NCBI RefSeq assembly: GCF_003336875.1
Contig: NZ_QGNJ01000007.1
Coordinates: forward strand, 124,001-188,000
From: Oleisolibacter albus
Lineage (GTDB): Bacteria; Pseudomonadota; Alphaproteobacteria; Azospirillales; Azospirillaceae
DNA length: 64,000 nucleotides
Reading direction: 5' to 3'
Shown: positions 26,771 to 35,167 of the stretch, piece by piece
Layout: the number at the start of each line of letters is the position of its first letter
Position numbering within the stretch: the first letter of the stretch is position 1
The notes under the pieces: generated by a model
What the model saw: only the letters and a program-made list of their open reading frames with translations
The model's database searches: none
Told to the model about the DNA's origin: nothing
Position numbers and translations under genes: made by a program

Positions 26771-27787
26771 TCAGGGGTCGTGACAGGGGGCGGTCGAGGA
26801 CCGGATGACCAGCCGGGTCGGGAAGCAGTGCTGCGGCACCGGGGCCGACCGGGATTTCTTCAGCTGCCGGATCATCAGGGCCATGGCGGCCTGTCCGATC
26901 TCGCGCCGGGGCTGATGGATGGTGGTCAGCGGCGGGTCGAGCATCCCGGCCACCAGCGTGTCGTCGAACCCCACCACCGACACGTCGCGCGGCACCTGGA
27001 TTCCGTGGCTTTTCAGGGCACCGATGGCGCCGAGGGCCATCTGGTCGCTGGCGGCGAACAGGGCGGTGAAACGGCGGCCCCGGTCCAGCAGGCCGAGTGT
27101 CAGGGCGCGGCCGGCGGACAGGCTGAAATCCCCCTCCACCACCAGATCGGGGTCATAGGCGATGCCGGCCTGCTCCAGCGCCCGGCGGTAGCCCTCCAGA
27201 CGCGCGGTGCCGAGATGTTCGCCCAGCGGGCCGGTGATGTGGACGATGCGGCGATGCCCCAGCTGCAGCAGATGCGTCACCGCCTCGAAGGCGGCGGCGG
27301 CGTTGTCCACCCGCACCGTGGGCAGGTCGAGGCCGGCGATGGCCTCCAGCGCCACCACCAGCGGCGGCAGCCGGTCGTTGCGCAGGCTGTCGGGCAGCCG
27401 GCCGATCATCAGGATCAGCCCGTCGGCATGGCGCTCGCGCACGGCGTCGATGTAGTGGCGGATGCGGCGGTCGTCGTCGCGGGCATCGCCCATCAGCACC
27501 TTGTAGCCGGCGGCGAAGGCCGCTTCCTCCACGCCCTTGTAGATGTCGAGGTAGAAGGGGTTGGAGATGTCGCGCACCAGCAGGATCACCGTGTGGCTGG
27601 CGCGGCGGCGGAAGGCGCGGGCCTGGTCGTTGGGAACGAAGCCGATGGCGGCCACCGCCTCCAGCACCCGCCGCCGGGTGTCCTCGCGCACCTTCTCCGG
27701 CCGCGACAGGGCGCGGGAGACGGTGGCGGTGGAAACGCCCGCCATATCGGCCACGGCCTTGATGTTGGGATGCTCGGCCATGGTCAT
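26771..27787 (-). CDS. LacI-family transcriptional regulator
   Basis: 338 residues. The N-terminal HTH is IKAVADMAGVSTATVSRALS with hinge region; the periplasmic-binding-protein-like domain begins at about residue 60 (HTVILLVRDISNPFYLDIY). It is embedded in the ABC transporter operon and its start ATG overlaps the stop of the preceding permease by one base (TGATG). It probably represses the operon through two LacI-type palindromes in the promoter region near 32456 and 32519. Confidence 0.93.
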   Translation of the reverse strand: MTMAEHPNIKAVADMAGVSTATVSRALSRPEKVREDTRRRVLEAVAAIGFVPNDQARAFRRRASHTVILLVRDISNPFYLDIYKGVEEAAFAAGYKVLMGDARDDDRRIRHYIDAVRERHADGLILMIGRLPDSLRNDRLPPLVVALEAIAGLDLPTVRVDNAAAAFEAVTHLLQLGHRRIVHITGPLGEHLGTARLEGYRRALEQAGIAYDPDLVVEGDFSLSAGRALTLGLLDRGRRFTALFAASDQMALGAIGALKSHGIQVPRDVSVVGFDDTLVAGMLDPPLTTIHQPRREIGQAAMALMIRQLKKSRSAPVPQHCFPTRLVIRSSTAPCHDP

Positions 27788-28782
27788 CACACCCGCGGTC
27801 CGGTCTGGCGGCCGTAGAGCGCCAGCAGCAGCAGCAAGGTCCCGCCGAAGATCAGCTGCCGGCCCCAGAAGTCCAGATGCAGGGTGGTCAGCACGCTTTG
27901 CAGCAGCACCAGGGCGATGGCGCCGGCCACGGTGCCGACATAGCCGCCGGTGCCGCCGGCCAGGGAGGTGCCGCCGATGACGACGGCGATGATGGTGGGC
28001 AGCATGTACTGGTCACCGACACTGATGAAGGAATTGCCGGTGTAGCCGATGACGAAGACACCCGTCAGCCCGGCCAGTGCCCCGGACAGGCCGTAGACCA
28101 GCGTGCGCACGGCCCGGACCGGCAGTCCGACCAGCCGCGCCGCCCGCGCATTGGCGCCGACGGCATAGATGGCGAAGCCCAGCGCCGTGCGGCGCAGCAG
28201 CAGACCCATCAGCACGATGAGGACGGCCCAGGCCAGCAGGATGCCGGGCAGGCCGAGCAAGGCCGGCTGGTTGATGAAGCCCATCAGCGCCGGGGCGGCG
28301 TTGCCGGACGGGATGCCCTGGGAGAAGACCACCAGCCCCCCCTGGATGATGGCCATCATGCCCAGCGTCATCACCAGCGGCGGCAGCCGCACCAGGGTCA
28401 CGCCCAGCCCGTTGACCAGCCCCACCAGGAAGGTGGCGCCGCAGGCCGCCAGGATGGCGTGGGCGATGGCGGCATCACTGCCGTTCATGACATTGCCGGC
28501 GATGATGGCGCCGAAGGAGATCTGTGCCCCGATGGACAGGTCGATGCCTTCGCCGCCGGCCAGGATCACCAGATTCTGCCCGGCGGCGGCGATGCCCAGC
28601 AGGGCCGCCACGGTCAGCAGGCGGATGATCTGGTCGCCGCGGGCGAAGCCGGGCGACAACATCTCGCCCAGGCCCAGCAGCACGATGATGGCCATGAGGG
28701 CCAGGGCCAGCGGGCTGGCGGCCAGCGTGGCAAGGCGGGAGCCGGTGGAAAGGCCGGACGGGGAGAGCGAAGGCGCGGTCAT
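27787..28782 (-). CDS. Sugar ABC transporter permease (RbsC/YjfF-type)
   Basis: 331 residues, with 8-10 predicted hydrophobic segments. The family signatures GGEGIDLSIGAQISFGAI and VIGGTSLAGGTGGYVGT are present. It is the second of two permeases, 13 bases after the first. Two different permeases with one duplicated ATPase is the YtfQRT-YjfF arrangement (galactofuranose importer) rather than the single-permease ribose type. Confidence 0.92.
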   Translation of the reverse strand: MTAPSLSPSGLSTGSRLATLAASPLALALMAIIVLLGLGEMLSPGFARGDQIIRLLTVAALLGIAAAGQNLVILAGGEGIDLSIGAQISFGAIIAGNVMNGSDAAIAHAILAACGATFLVGLVNGLGVTLVRLPPLVMTLGMMAIIQGGLVVFSQGIPSGNAAPALMGFINQPALLGLPGILLAWAVLIVLMGLLLRRTALGFAIYAVGANARAARLVGLPVRAVRTLVYGLSGALAGLTGVFVIGYTGNSFISVGDQYMLPTIIAVVIGGTSLAGGTGGYVGTVAGAIALVLLQSVLTTLHLDFWGRQLIFGGTLLLLLALYGRQTGPRV

Positions 28783-28795
28783 GATCGGTCTCCCC

Positions 28796-29764
28796 TCAGC
28801 GGCGGCGGGCCACGAGAACGCCCCCGGCCAGCGCCGCGAGCACGATCAGGCCCTGGACCAGGGTCTGGTATTCAAAGGGCAGGCCGGCGAAGAAGATGAC
28901 ATTGCCGATCATGCCCAGCAGCAGCGCCCCCAGAATGGAGCCGGCGGCCCCGCCGACACCGCCCGACAGCAGCGTGCCGCCCAGCGCCACGGCCGAAACC
29001 GAGCCGAGACCCAGGCTCTGCCCCAGCAGCGGATCGCCGCTGGCCGTTTCCCCCGTCAGGCAGAGGGCGGCGAAGCCGGCGAACAGCGCGCTGATGAGAT
29101 AGGCCGACAGCCGGATGCGGCGAAGGTCGAGGCCGCTCTGGAAGGCGCCGCCGCGATTACCGCCCACGGCCTTCAGCCAGGTCTGGAACGGCCGGCGGGC
29201 CAGCAGGGCCACGAAGCCGATGGCCAGCAGCAGGATCAGCAGCACGGTGGGCAGGCCCAGCACCGCGCCGCCATAGGTCTGCCAATAGGCGTCCGGCACC
29301 GGCAGGCCGGCCTGGGGCAGGATGCGCAGGGCCAGGGCAGAGAACAGGATGGCCGTCCCGAAGGTTGCCACCATGGGCTGCAATCCCACCACCCCGATCA
29401 GCAGGCCGTTGACCAGGCCGCAGGCCAGCGCCACCGCCAGCCCGGCGGCAAGGCCGGCCAGGATGGCGTCCGGCCCGTCGCCGGTGGCGGCGATGACCGT
29501 GACGGTGACCACATTGACCAGGGCGGCGACGGCGCCCACCGACAGGTCGATATCACCGGCCAGGACCACATAGGTCTGGCCGATGGCCACCAGCACCAGC
29601 GGCAGGAAGGTGGTGAGGTTCGATTGCAGCACTGTCCCGTCGAAGAAGCCGGGCTGCAGCAGGCCGTTGACGATCACCAGCACGGTCAGGGCCGCCGCGG
29701 TGATGGCCCAGGCGGGCAGCGCGGCCGGCAGGGCGGACAAGGCGGATGGCAGCGCGCGTTTCAT
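28796..29764 (-). CDS. Sugar ABC transporter permease (RbsC/YtfT-type)
   Basis: 322 residues, polytopic. Signatures LAGDIDLSVGAVAALVNV and ALGGTLLSGGVGGAAGS match the BPD_transp_2 permeases of CUT2 sugar importers. It overlaps the end of the ATPase gene by 4 bases. It probably forms a heterodimeric channel with the next permease. Confidence 0.92.
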   Translation of the reverse strand: MKRALPSALSALPAALPAWAITAAALTVLVIVNGLLQPGFFDGTVLQSNLTTFLPLVLVAIGQTYVVLAGDIDLSVGAVAALVNVVTVTVIAATGDGPDAILAGLAAGLAVALACGLVNGLLIGVVGLQPMVATFGTAILFSALALRILPQAGLPVPDAYWQTYGGAVLGLPTVLLILLLAIGFVALLARRPFQTWLKAVGGNRGGAFQSGLDLRRIRLSAYLISALFAGFAALCLTGETASGDPLLGQSLGLGSVSAVALGGTLLSGGVGGAAGSILGALLLGMIGNVIFFAGLPFEYQTLVQGLIVLAALAGGVLVARRR

Positions 29765-31326
29765 GCGGCGTCTCCGTAGGCGGCGCGCGTCAGGTGGAAG
29801 GAGTCCAGGGTCGGGCCGGAGAGTTCCGTCACCACCGCCCCGCCGTTGAAGACCAGGATGCGGTCGGACTGATCCAGCAGTTCGGCCTCCTCCGACGAAT
29901 AGAGGATGATGGCCACCCCGCTGTCCGCCAGCTGGCGGATCAGGGCGAAGAGGTCGGCCTTGGCACCCAGATCGATGCCCTTGGTGGGGTCATCCAGCAG
30001 CAGCAGCCGCGGCCCAGTGGCCAGCCAGCGGGCGATGAACACCTTCTGCTGGTTGCCGCCGGACAGGGTGCCGATGGCGTCGTCCAGACCGGCATATTTG
30101 GTCTTCAGCGAAGCCGCCACCCCGGCCAGCCGCGGCGCCAGCGTGCCGGCCCCGACACGCCAGCGGCGTTCGCGCACCAGCACGGCCGCGGCCAGGTTCT
30201 CGAAGATGGAGCGCCCGGCCAGCACGGCATCGGCCACGCGGTCGCCGGAGACATAGGCGATCCCGCGGGCCACGGCATCAGCCGGCGCGCGGATGCGCAC
30301 GGGCTGCCCGTCCAGGCGCAGGCGGCCGGCCGTCAGCGGATCGGCCCCGAACAGCCCGCGCAGCAGCGCCGACTGCCCCTGCCCCTGCAATCCGCCCAGG
30401 CCCAGGATTTCCCCTGGCGCCACCGCCAGCGTGATGTCCCGCAGGCGTCCGCCCCCGACCCGGTCAGCCTGGAGCAGCGGGGCCGCCGCGGGACGGTCGG
30501 CGCGGGTGCGCCGGCCGGCCTTGCGCACATCCCCGATCATCAGCCGCACCACACTGTCCTGATCGGTATCGGCGATGCACAGATCCGCCACGGTTTCCCC
30601 GTTGCGCATGACGGTGACGCGGTCGCACAGGGCGAAGACCTCGTCCAGCCGGTGGGAGATGAAGACGGTGGACACGCCTGCGGCCCGCCGGGCGCGCAGG
30701 ATGTCGAAGAAGACCGCCACCTGACGGGCATCCAGGGCGGCCGTGGCCTCGTCCATGATGACGATGCGCGGCGACTTCGACAGGACCTTGAGGATCTCCA
30801 CGATCTGACGCTGGCCCGGCGTCAGATCCGCCACCAGGGCGTCGGGTGTCAGGCCCGGCCCGGCTGTATCGCCGAACAGCGCGATCAGCGCCTCCGTCTC
30901 CGCCCGCAGCCGGGTCCGGTCGATGAAGCCGGCGCGGGTGCGCGGCTCCCGCCCCAGGAAGATATTGGCCGCCACCGACAAAGGCGGGATCAGGCTGAGT
31001 TCCTGGTAGAACAGGGCGATGCCCGCCGCCTCGGCCTCACGCGGGGTGGCGAAGCGCACCGGCCGGCCCTCGATCAGCAGGCTGCCCGCCGTGGCCGCAT
31101 GGGTGCCGGCGATGATCTTGCTGAGGGTGCTCTTGCCGCAGCCATTGGCCCCCAGCAGGGCATGGATCTCGCCCCGGCCCACGGTCAGCCGGCCATTGCC
31201 CAGCGCCTGCACGGCACCGAAGCGCTTGACGATGTCGCGGGCCTCGATGGCAGGCCCCAAGGGGGTGGGGGCCGGCATCGGAAGGGCCGGCGTCTCGGGC
31301 GTTCCGGTCATGGCATCCCCGGTCAT
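29761..31326 (-). CDS. CUT2 sugar ABC transporter ATPase with two nucleotide-binding domains
   Basis: 521 residues with two ABC domains. The first has Walker A GANGCGKS, signature LTPGQRQIVEI and Walker B IVIMDEATAALD. The second has a degenerate Walker A (GGLQGQGQS, lacking the GKS Lys), signature LSGGNQQKV and LLLLDDPTKGID. This asymmetry is normal for RbsA/MglA-type ATPases. The start may be ATG 31326 or 31311; neither has a strong ribosome-binding site. Confidence 0.93.
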   Translation of the reverse strand: MTGDAMTGTPETPALPMPAPTPLGPAIEARDIVKRFGAVQALGNGRLTVGRGEIHALLGANGCGKSTLSKIIAGTHAATAGSLLIEGRPVRFATPREAEAAGIALFYQELSLIPPLSVAANIFLGREPRTRAGFIDRTRLRAETEALIALFGDTAGPGLTPDALVADLTPGQRQIVEILKVLSKSPRIVIMDEATAALDARQVAVFFDILRARRAAGVSTVFISHRLDEVFALCDRVTVMRNGETVADLCIADTDQDSVVRLMIGDVRKAGRRTRADRPAAAPLLQADRVGGGRLRDITLAVAPGEILGLGGLQGQGQSALLRGLFGADPLTAGRLRLDGQPVRIRAPADAVARGIAYVSGDRVADAVLAGRSIFENLAAAVLVRERRWRVGAGTLAPRLAGVAASLKTKYAGLDDAIGTLSGGNQQKVFIARWLATGPRLLLLDDPTKGIDLGAKADLFALIRQLADSGVAIILYSSEEAELLDQSDRILVFNGGAVVTELSGPTLDSFHLTRAAYGDAA

Positions 31327-31347
31327 GGCTGGCGTCGGATCTGGAGG

Positions 31348-31376
31348 GGGCGGGCACCCGGACCGGATGCCCGCCC
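31348..31376 (-). terminator. Hairpin after the binding-protein gene (attenuator)
   Basis: GGGCGGGCA (31348-31356) pairs with TGCCCGCCC (31368-31376) around an 11-base loop, in the 69-base gap between the binding protein and ATPase genes. With no U-run it is more likely an mRNA-stabilising or partial-termination structure, which would explain higher expression of the binding protein. Confidence 0.5.
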
Positions 31377-31395
31377 GGGCATCAGGACAGGACGG

Positions 31396-32421
31396 TCACT
31401 TGAAGAAGGCGGCGGCCTGCTCCGGCGTCACCGTGGCGGTGACGGACCAGTAGCCGGGCTTGCCCTCGGCCTCCTTCAGCCGCGCCGGCAGGGTGGCGTT
31501 GTCGACGAAGGGGATCGGAATGTAGAGGGCGTTGCCATAGACGCCGCCGAAGATGCCGTCCTTGAACGCTTTGCCCTGCAGCTTCAGCACAGCCACGTTC
31601 AGGGCCGAGGCCATGACGCCCGGCGGGTTGACCGATGCGCCGGAGGTCAGCTTCTCAGAAGCCCAGACCGTCATGAAGTCCTTCCGGATCTCGCCGGTGG
31701 CGGCGATCTTGTCCTTCTTGCCGGCGGCGATGATGGCCCGCCATGCCCCGGCGGCCATGCCGTCCTGCACCCAGACACCCTGGATGTCGGGATAGGTCGC
31801 CAGCAGGTTCTGCATGGTCTGCTGCCCCTGGGCCTGATCCCAATTGGCGTTGGCCTCGTTCAGGATCTTGATGCCCGGCGCGGTCTTCAGCACCTCGCGG
31901 TAGCCGGCCACGCGCATCTCGTTGGCCGGGTTGCCGGCCACGCCATTGATGACGACGATGTTGCCCTTGCCGCCCAGCGCCTCCACCAGCCACTTGGCCG
32001 ACTGCATGGCCCAGGCCTTCTGGTCGATGCCGACATAGATGGCATCCTTGGACGACACTTCGGCATCGGTGGCGATGACCAGGATGCCCTTGGCCTTGGC
32101 CTGGGCGAACACCGGATTGAAGGCCGTGGGGCTGTTGGGGTTGATGATGATGGCATCAACGCCCTGGTTGATGAAGTTGCGGACCTGACCGATCTGGCCC
32201 TGGGCATCGACCGTGGCGCTCTGCACCACAACCTCGACCGGCACGCCCTTGTCGGTCCAGGCCTTGGCGGCGGCCTGCGCCTCCTCGATCATCTGGGTGC
32301 GCCATTCGCTGCCGACCCAGCCGTTGGACAGGCCGATCCGGAAGGTCTTTGCTTCGCTGGAACCGGCCATCAGACCGACCATGGCGGCGACGGCGGTCGC
32401 CAGGAGCCAACGCTTCTTCAT
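31396..32421 (-). CDS. Periplasmic sugar-binding protein of the ABC importer
   Basis: 341 residues from ATG 32421, fixed by a GGAGG site; a longer frame exists but lacks one. The signal peptide is MKKRWLLATAVAAMVGLMAG, cleaved near SSEA. The mature protein is a type I sugar-binding fold (RIGLSNGWVGSEWRTQMI, GVDAIIINPNSPTAFNPV, VWVQDGMAAGAW). It is the first gene of the operon. The sugar cannot be named; the isomerase and dehydrogenase genes at the end of the operon suggest an inositol or unusual hexose. Confidence 0.92.
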   Translation of the reverse strand: MKKRWLLATAVAAMVGLMAGSSEAKTFRIGLSNGWVGSEWRTQMIEEAQAAAKAWTDKGVPVEVVVQSATVDAQGQIGQVRNFINQGVDAIIINPNSPTAFNPVFAQAKAKGILVIATDAEVSSKDAIYVGIDQKAWAMQSAKWLVEALGGKGNIVVINGVAGNPANEMRVAGYREVLKTAPGIKILNEANANWDQAQGQQTMQNLLATYPDIQGVWVQDGMAAGAWRAIIAAGKKDKIAATGEIRKDFMTVWASEKLTSGASVNPPGVMASALNVAVLKLQGKAFKDGIFGGVYGNALYIPIPFVDNATLPARLKEAEGKPGYWSVTATVTPEQAAAFFK

Positions 32422-32455
32422 TCGAATTCCTCCGCATGCCCGCGTTCGGGACGAA

Positions 32456-32469
32456 TGCAACCGATTACA
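32456..32469. promoter_or_regulatory. LacI-type operator, proximal copy
   Basis: TGCAACCGATTACA has the CG-centred imperfect palindrome typical of LacI-family operators. It lies 35 bases upstream of the binding-protein start at 32421 and 63 bases, about six helical turns, from a second copy. Confidence 0.6.
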
Positions 32470-32518
32470 TTATCGTTTTCGCCGGGACTTCCCGCCCGAG
32501 CGCGCTGTTCCTTGGTAA

Positions 32519-32532
32519 TGCAATCGGTTACA
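32519..32532. promoter_or_regulatory. LacI-type operator, distal copy
   Basis: TGCAATCGGTTACA shares the TGCAA-CG-TTACA pattern of the proximal copy. Two phased operators would allow repression by looping by the LacI protein encoded in the operon. Confidence 0.6.
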
Positions 32533-32628
32533 TCGGTCAATCCATCCGCTCTGGCTAGGACTGCGCATTTTGCGCGCACCCGACCGGAACGGCCCTCCCC
32601 CGCGACGGTGGTGCGACAAACCATCCCG

Positions 32629-32650
32629 GTCTTTGTGCCGGCACAAAGAC
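32629..32650. promoter_or_regulatory. Perfect 22-bp palindrome in the nosR/ABC divergent region
   Basis: GTCTTTGTGCC (32629-32639) is followed at once by its exact complement. It lies about 200 bases upstream of nosR and of the ABC operon, and has no T-run as in a terminator. It is a candidate binding site for a dimeric regulator. Confidence 0.5.
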
Positions 32651-32748
32651 ACCCGCCCCCTCCCCGCCTATCCAAATCTGCCGGGCAACGGTGCCGCCGG
32701 AAGCCGATTCCGCCGGCCCTGCAACGGCCGATCGATTCCCCGGGCGAA

Positions 32749-32762
32749 TTGATCCGCATCAA
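32749..32762 (+). promoter_or_regulatory. FNR/NNR box of the nos promoter
   Basis: TTGATCCGCATCAA is a perfect FNR-type site (TTGAT-N4-ATCAA). Its centre is 73 bases upstream of the nosR ATG, which suits class II activation with a transcript start near 32797. It predicts induction of nosRZDFYLX by low oxygen and/or nitric oxide. Confidence 0.8.
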
Positions 32763-32821
32763 TGATCAAAGGGCAGGAAAACCCGTACCGATCGAAAGTC
32801 AAACGGGCCAAGAAAAGGCAC

Positions 32822-32835
32822 TTGATAAATGTCAA
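32822..32835 (+). promoter_or_regulatory. Second FNR-like box overlapping the nosR start codon
   Basis: TTGATAAATGTCAA has one perfect half (TTGAT) and one half with one mismatch (GTCAA). It spans the ATG at 32829. Occupancy here would block rather than activate transcription. Confidence 0.4.
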
Positions 32836-35114
32836 ACGGTCATTTGCATGATTTAAAGCGAAAATCAGGCCTGGTTGTTTTATGGGCATTACTGGCTTTT
32901 ATTTCTATAATCTTCATTGAGATGCCCTGTGTTGCCGCCGAAACGCGCGGCAGCACCTACCTGAAATCCATCGCCCCTGCTGATCTTTTCCCTGGCGCCG
33001 ACCGCTTCGGGCCGGCGGATGCGCGCGCGCCGGCCTTTCCCGTCTATAAGGGCGACACGCTGCTGGGATATGCCTATCTGACCACCGATCTGGTGGACAC
33101 CACCGGCTATTCCGGCCGCCCCATCGACGTCATGGTCGGGCTGACACCCGACGGTGTCATCGCCGGTGCCAAGCTGATGGCCCATCATGAACCCATCGTG
33201 CTGGTCGGCATCCCCGTGGCCCGGGTCGAGGCCTTCATCGCCGGCTATATCGGCCGCAACGTCTTCGACCCAGCCCTCAGCAACGCCAGCGCACCGCCCG
33301 TGGACATCGTGTCCGGCGCCACCGTCACCGTCATGGTCATCGGCGACAGCCTGCTGCGCTCGGGACGCAAGCTGGCGGGTGCCCTGGCCCTGGCCGGCAG
33401 CGACCATGCCGGCCCGGCCCAGGCCGCCCGCACCATCGATATGAGCCGCCAGCAGGTGGAGGACTGGGAAACCCTGCTGGGCGACGGGTCGGTGCGCCGG
33501 CTGCTGCTGACCGTGGCCGACGTCAACGCCGCCTTCGACCGGACCGGCCGCGCCGAGGCTATGGACCGGCCCGAACCCGGTCCCGAGGACGACACCTTCA
33601 TCGACCTCTATGCCGCCCTGGCCACCATTCCGACCATCGGCCGCAGCCTGCTGGGCGATGCGGAGTATCAGGCGCTGCTGTCCCGCCTGAAGCCGGGGCA
33701 GCAGGCGCTGCTGCTGGCCGGGCGCGGCCGCTATTCCTTCAAGGGATCGGGTTATGTGCGCGGCGGCATCTTCGACCGTGTCGAGCTGGTGCAGAACGAA
33801 GCCGGCGTGCGCTTCCGCGACAAGAACCACAAGCGCCTGGGCAGCCTGGCCGCGGCCGGCGCCCCCGACCTGCCGGAGATCGGCCTGTTCATCGTGCCGG
33901 AGACCATGACCTTCGACCCGGCCCAGCCCTGGCGGCTGCAGCTGCTGGTGCAGCGGGCCACGGCCGCCCTGGACAAGAGCTTCGTCACCTTCGACCTCAG
34001 CTATCTGCCGCCGGAGACGTATCTGCAGGCCGCTGCCCCCGCTCCGGCGCAGGGCACGTCGCCGGCCGGCCCCCTTCCGCCCGCGGCGCAGACCGAGCCG
34101 CCGGCCGAGATCCCGCTGTGGCAGCGCATCTGGGAGAACAGGGCGGTCGACATCACCCTGACTCTGGGGGTCATCACCCTGGTCACGGCCATCTTCTTCT
34201 TCCAGGACATGCTGGTCCGCCGGCCCGTGCTCTATGGCCGTGTCCGCACCGGCGTGCTGCTGTTCACGCTGCTGTTCCTGGGCTGGTACGCCCATGCCCA
34301 GCTGTCCGTCGTCAATGTCCTGACCTTCGTGGACGCCATGCGCCACGAGTTCCGGTGGGACTATTTCATGATGGACCCGCTGCTGTTCCTGCTCTGGTTC
34401 GCGGTGGCGGCGTCGCTGCTGTTCTGGGGCCGCGGGGCGTTCTGCGGCTGGCTCTGCCCCTTCGGCGCCCTGCAGGAACTGTCCAACAAGGCGGCCCGCC
34501 GGCTGAAGCTGCCGCAGGTGAAGGTGCCCTTCGCCCTGCATGAGCGGCTGTGGCCGATCAAGTACATCATCTTCCTGGTGATCTTCGGCCTGTCGCTGCA
34601 CAGCCTGGCCATGGCCGAGATGGCCGCCGAGGTGGAGCCGTTCAAGACCGCCATCATCCTGCACTTCGTGCGCGACTGGTGGTTCGTGCTGTTCGCCGGC
34701 GTGCTGCTGCTGGCCGGGCTGTTCATCGAGCGCTTCTTCTGCCGCTATCTCTGCCCGCTGGGCGCCGCCCTGGCCATTCCCGGCCGCATGCGCATGTTCA
34801 ACTGGCTGCGGCGCTACCGGGAATGCGGCAATCCCTGCCATCGCTGCGCCGTGGATTGTCCGGTGCAGGCCATCCACCCCGATGGCCGCATCAACCCCAA
34901 CGAATGCATCCAGTGCCTGCACTGCCAGGTGCTCTACCACCACACCCAGCTCTGCCCCGTCGTGGTCGGCCGTCTGAAGAAGGCCGAGCGCCGGGCCGCG
35001 GCCCTGACCTCCAACCCCTCCCTGCCGCCGGCGGTCAAGGCCGCCACGGCCATCGAGCCACCCGCCATCGAAACCCCGGCCGCCGCCACCGCGGCGAAAC
35101 CGGCTGACGCGTGA
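32829..35114 (+). CDS. nosR: N2O reduction regulatory/maturation flavoprotein NosR
   Basis: 761 residues. It has an N-terminal membrane segment/signal, then a periplasmic FMN-binding domain (residues about 90-180, ending with the SGATVTVMV flavinylation-type motif). A cluster of membrane helices follows (about 430-640), with the NapH-like cysteine motifs [16 protein letters not shown] and [14 protein letters not shown]. Two ferredoxin-type clusters are at the C-terminus ([17 protein letters not shown] and NECIQCLHC). NosR feeds electrons to NosZ and is needed for its expression. It is preceded by an FNR box and followed 53 bases later by nosZ. The exact start is unsure because the second FNR-like box covers it. 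Confidence 0.95.
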   Translation: MSNGHLHDLKRKSGLVVLWALLAFISIIFIEMPCVAAETRGSTYLKSIAPADLFPGADRFGPADARAPAFPVYKGDTLLGYAYLTTDLVDTTGYSGRPIDVMVGLTPDGVIAGAKLMAHHEPIVLVGIPVARVEAFIAGYIGRNVFDPALSNASAPPVDIVSGATVTVMVIGDSLLRSGRKLAGALALAGSDHAGPAQAARTIDMSRQQVEDWETLLGDGSVRRLLLTVADVNAAFDRTGRAEAMDRPEPGPEDDTFIDLYAALATIPTIGRSLLGDAEYQALLSRLKPGQQALLLAGRGRYSFKGSGYVRGGIFDRVELVQNEAGVRFRDKNHKRLGSLAAAGAPDLPEIGLFIVPETMTFDPAQPWRLQLLVQRATAALDKSFVTFDLSYLPPETYLQAAAPAPAQGTSPAGPLPPAAQTEPPAEIPLWQRIWENRAVDITLTLGVITLVTAIFFFQDMLVRRPVLYGRVRTGVLLFTLLFLGWYAHAQLSVVNVLTFVDAMRHEFRWDYFMMDPLLFLLWFAVAASLLFWGRGAFCGWLCPFGALQELSNKAARRLKLPQVKVPFALHERLWPIKYIIFLVIFGLSLHSLAMAEMAAEVEPFKTAIILHFVRDWWFVLFAGVLLLAGLFIERFFCRYLCPLGAALAIPGRMRMFNWLRRYRECGNPCHRCAVDCPVQAIHPDGRINPNECIQCLHCQVLYHHTQLCPVVVGRLKKAERRAAALTSNPSLPPAVKAATAIEPPAIETPAAATAAKPADA

Positions 35115-35167
35115 CCCCCCGGTCGCCATCCCCCCGCGCCTGTGCGGGAGATCCTGAGGAGCCCCCA

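Noticed and set aside
29746-32856. 1036-codon plus-strand frame across the ABC ATPase and binding-protein genes
   Set aside because: It is antisense to two well-recognised genes and has low-complexity composition.
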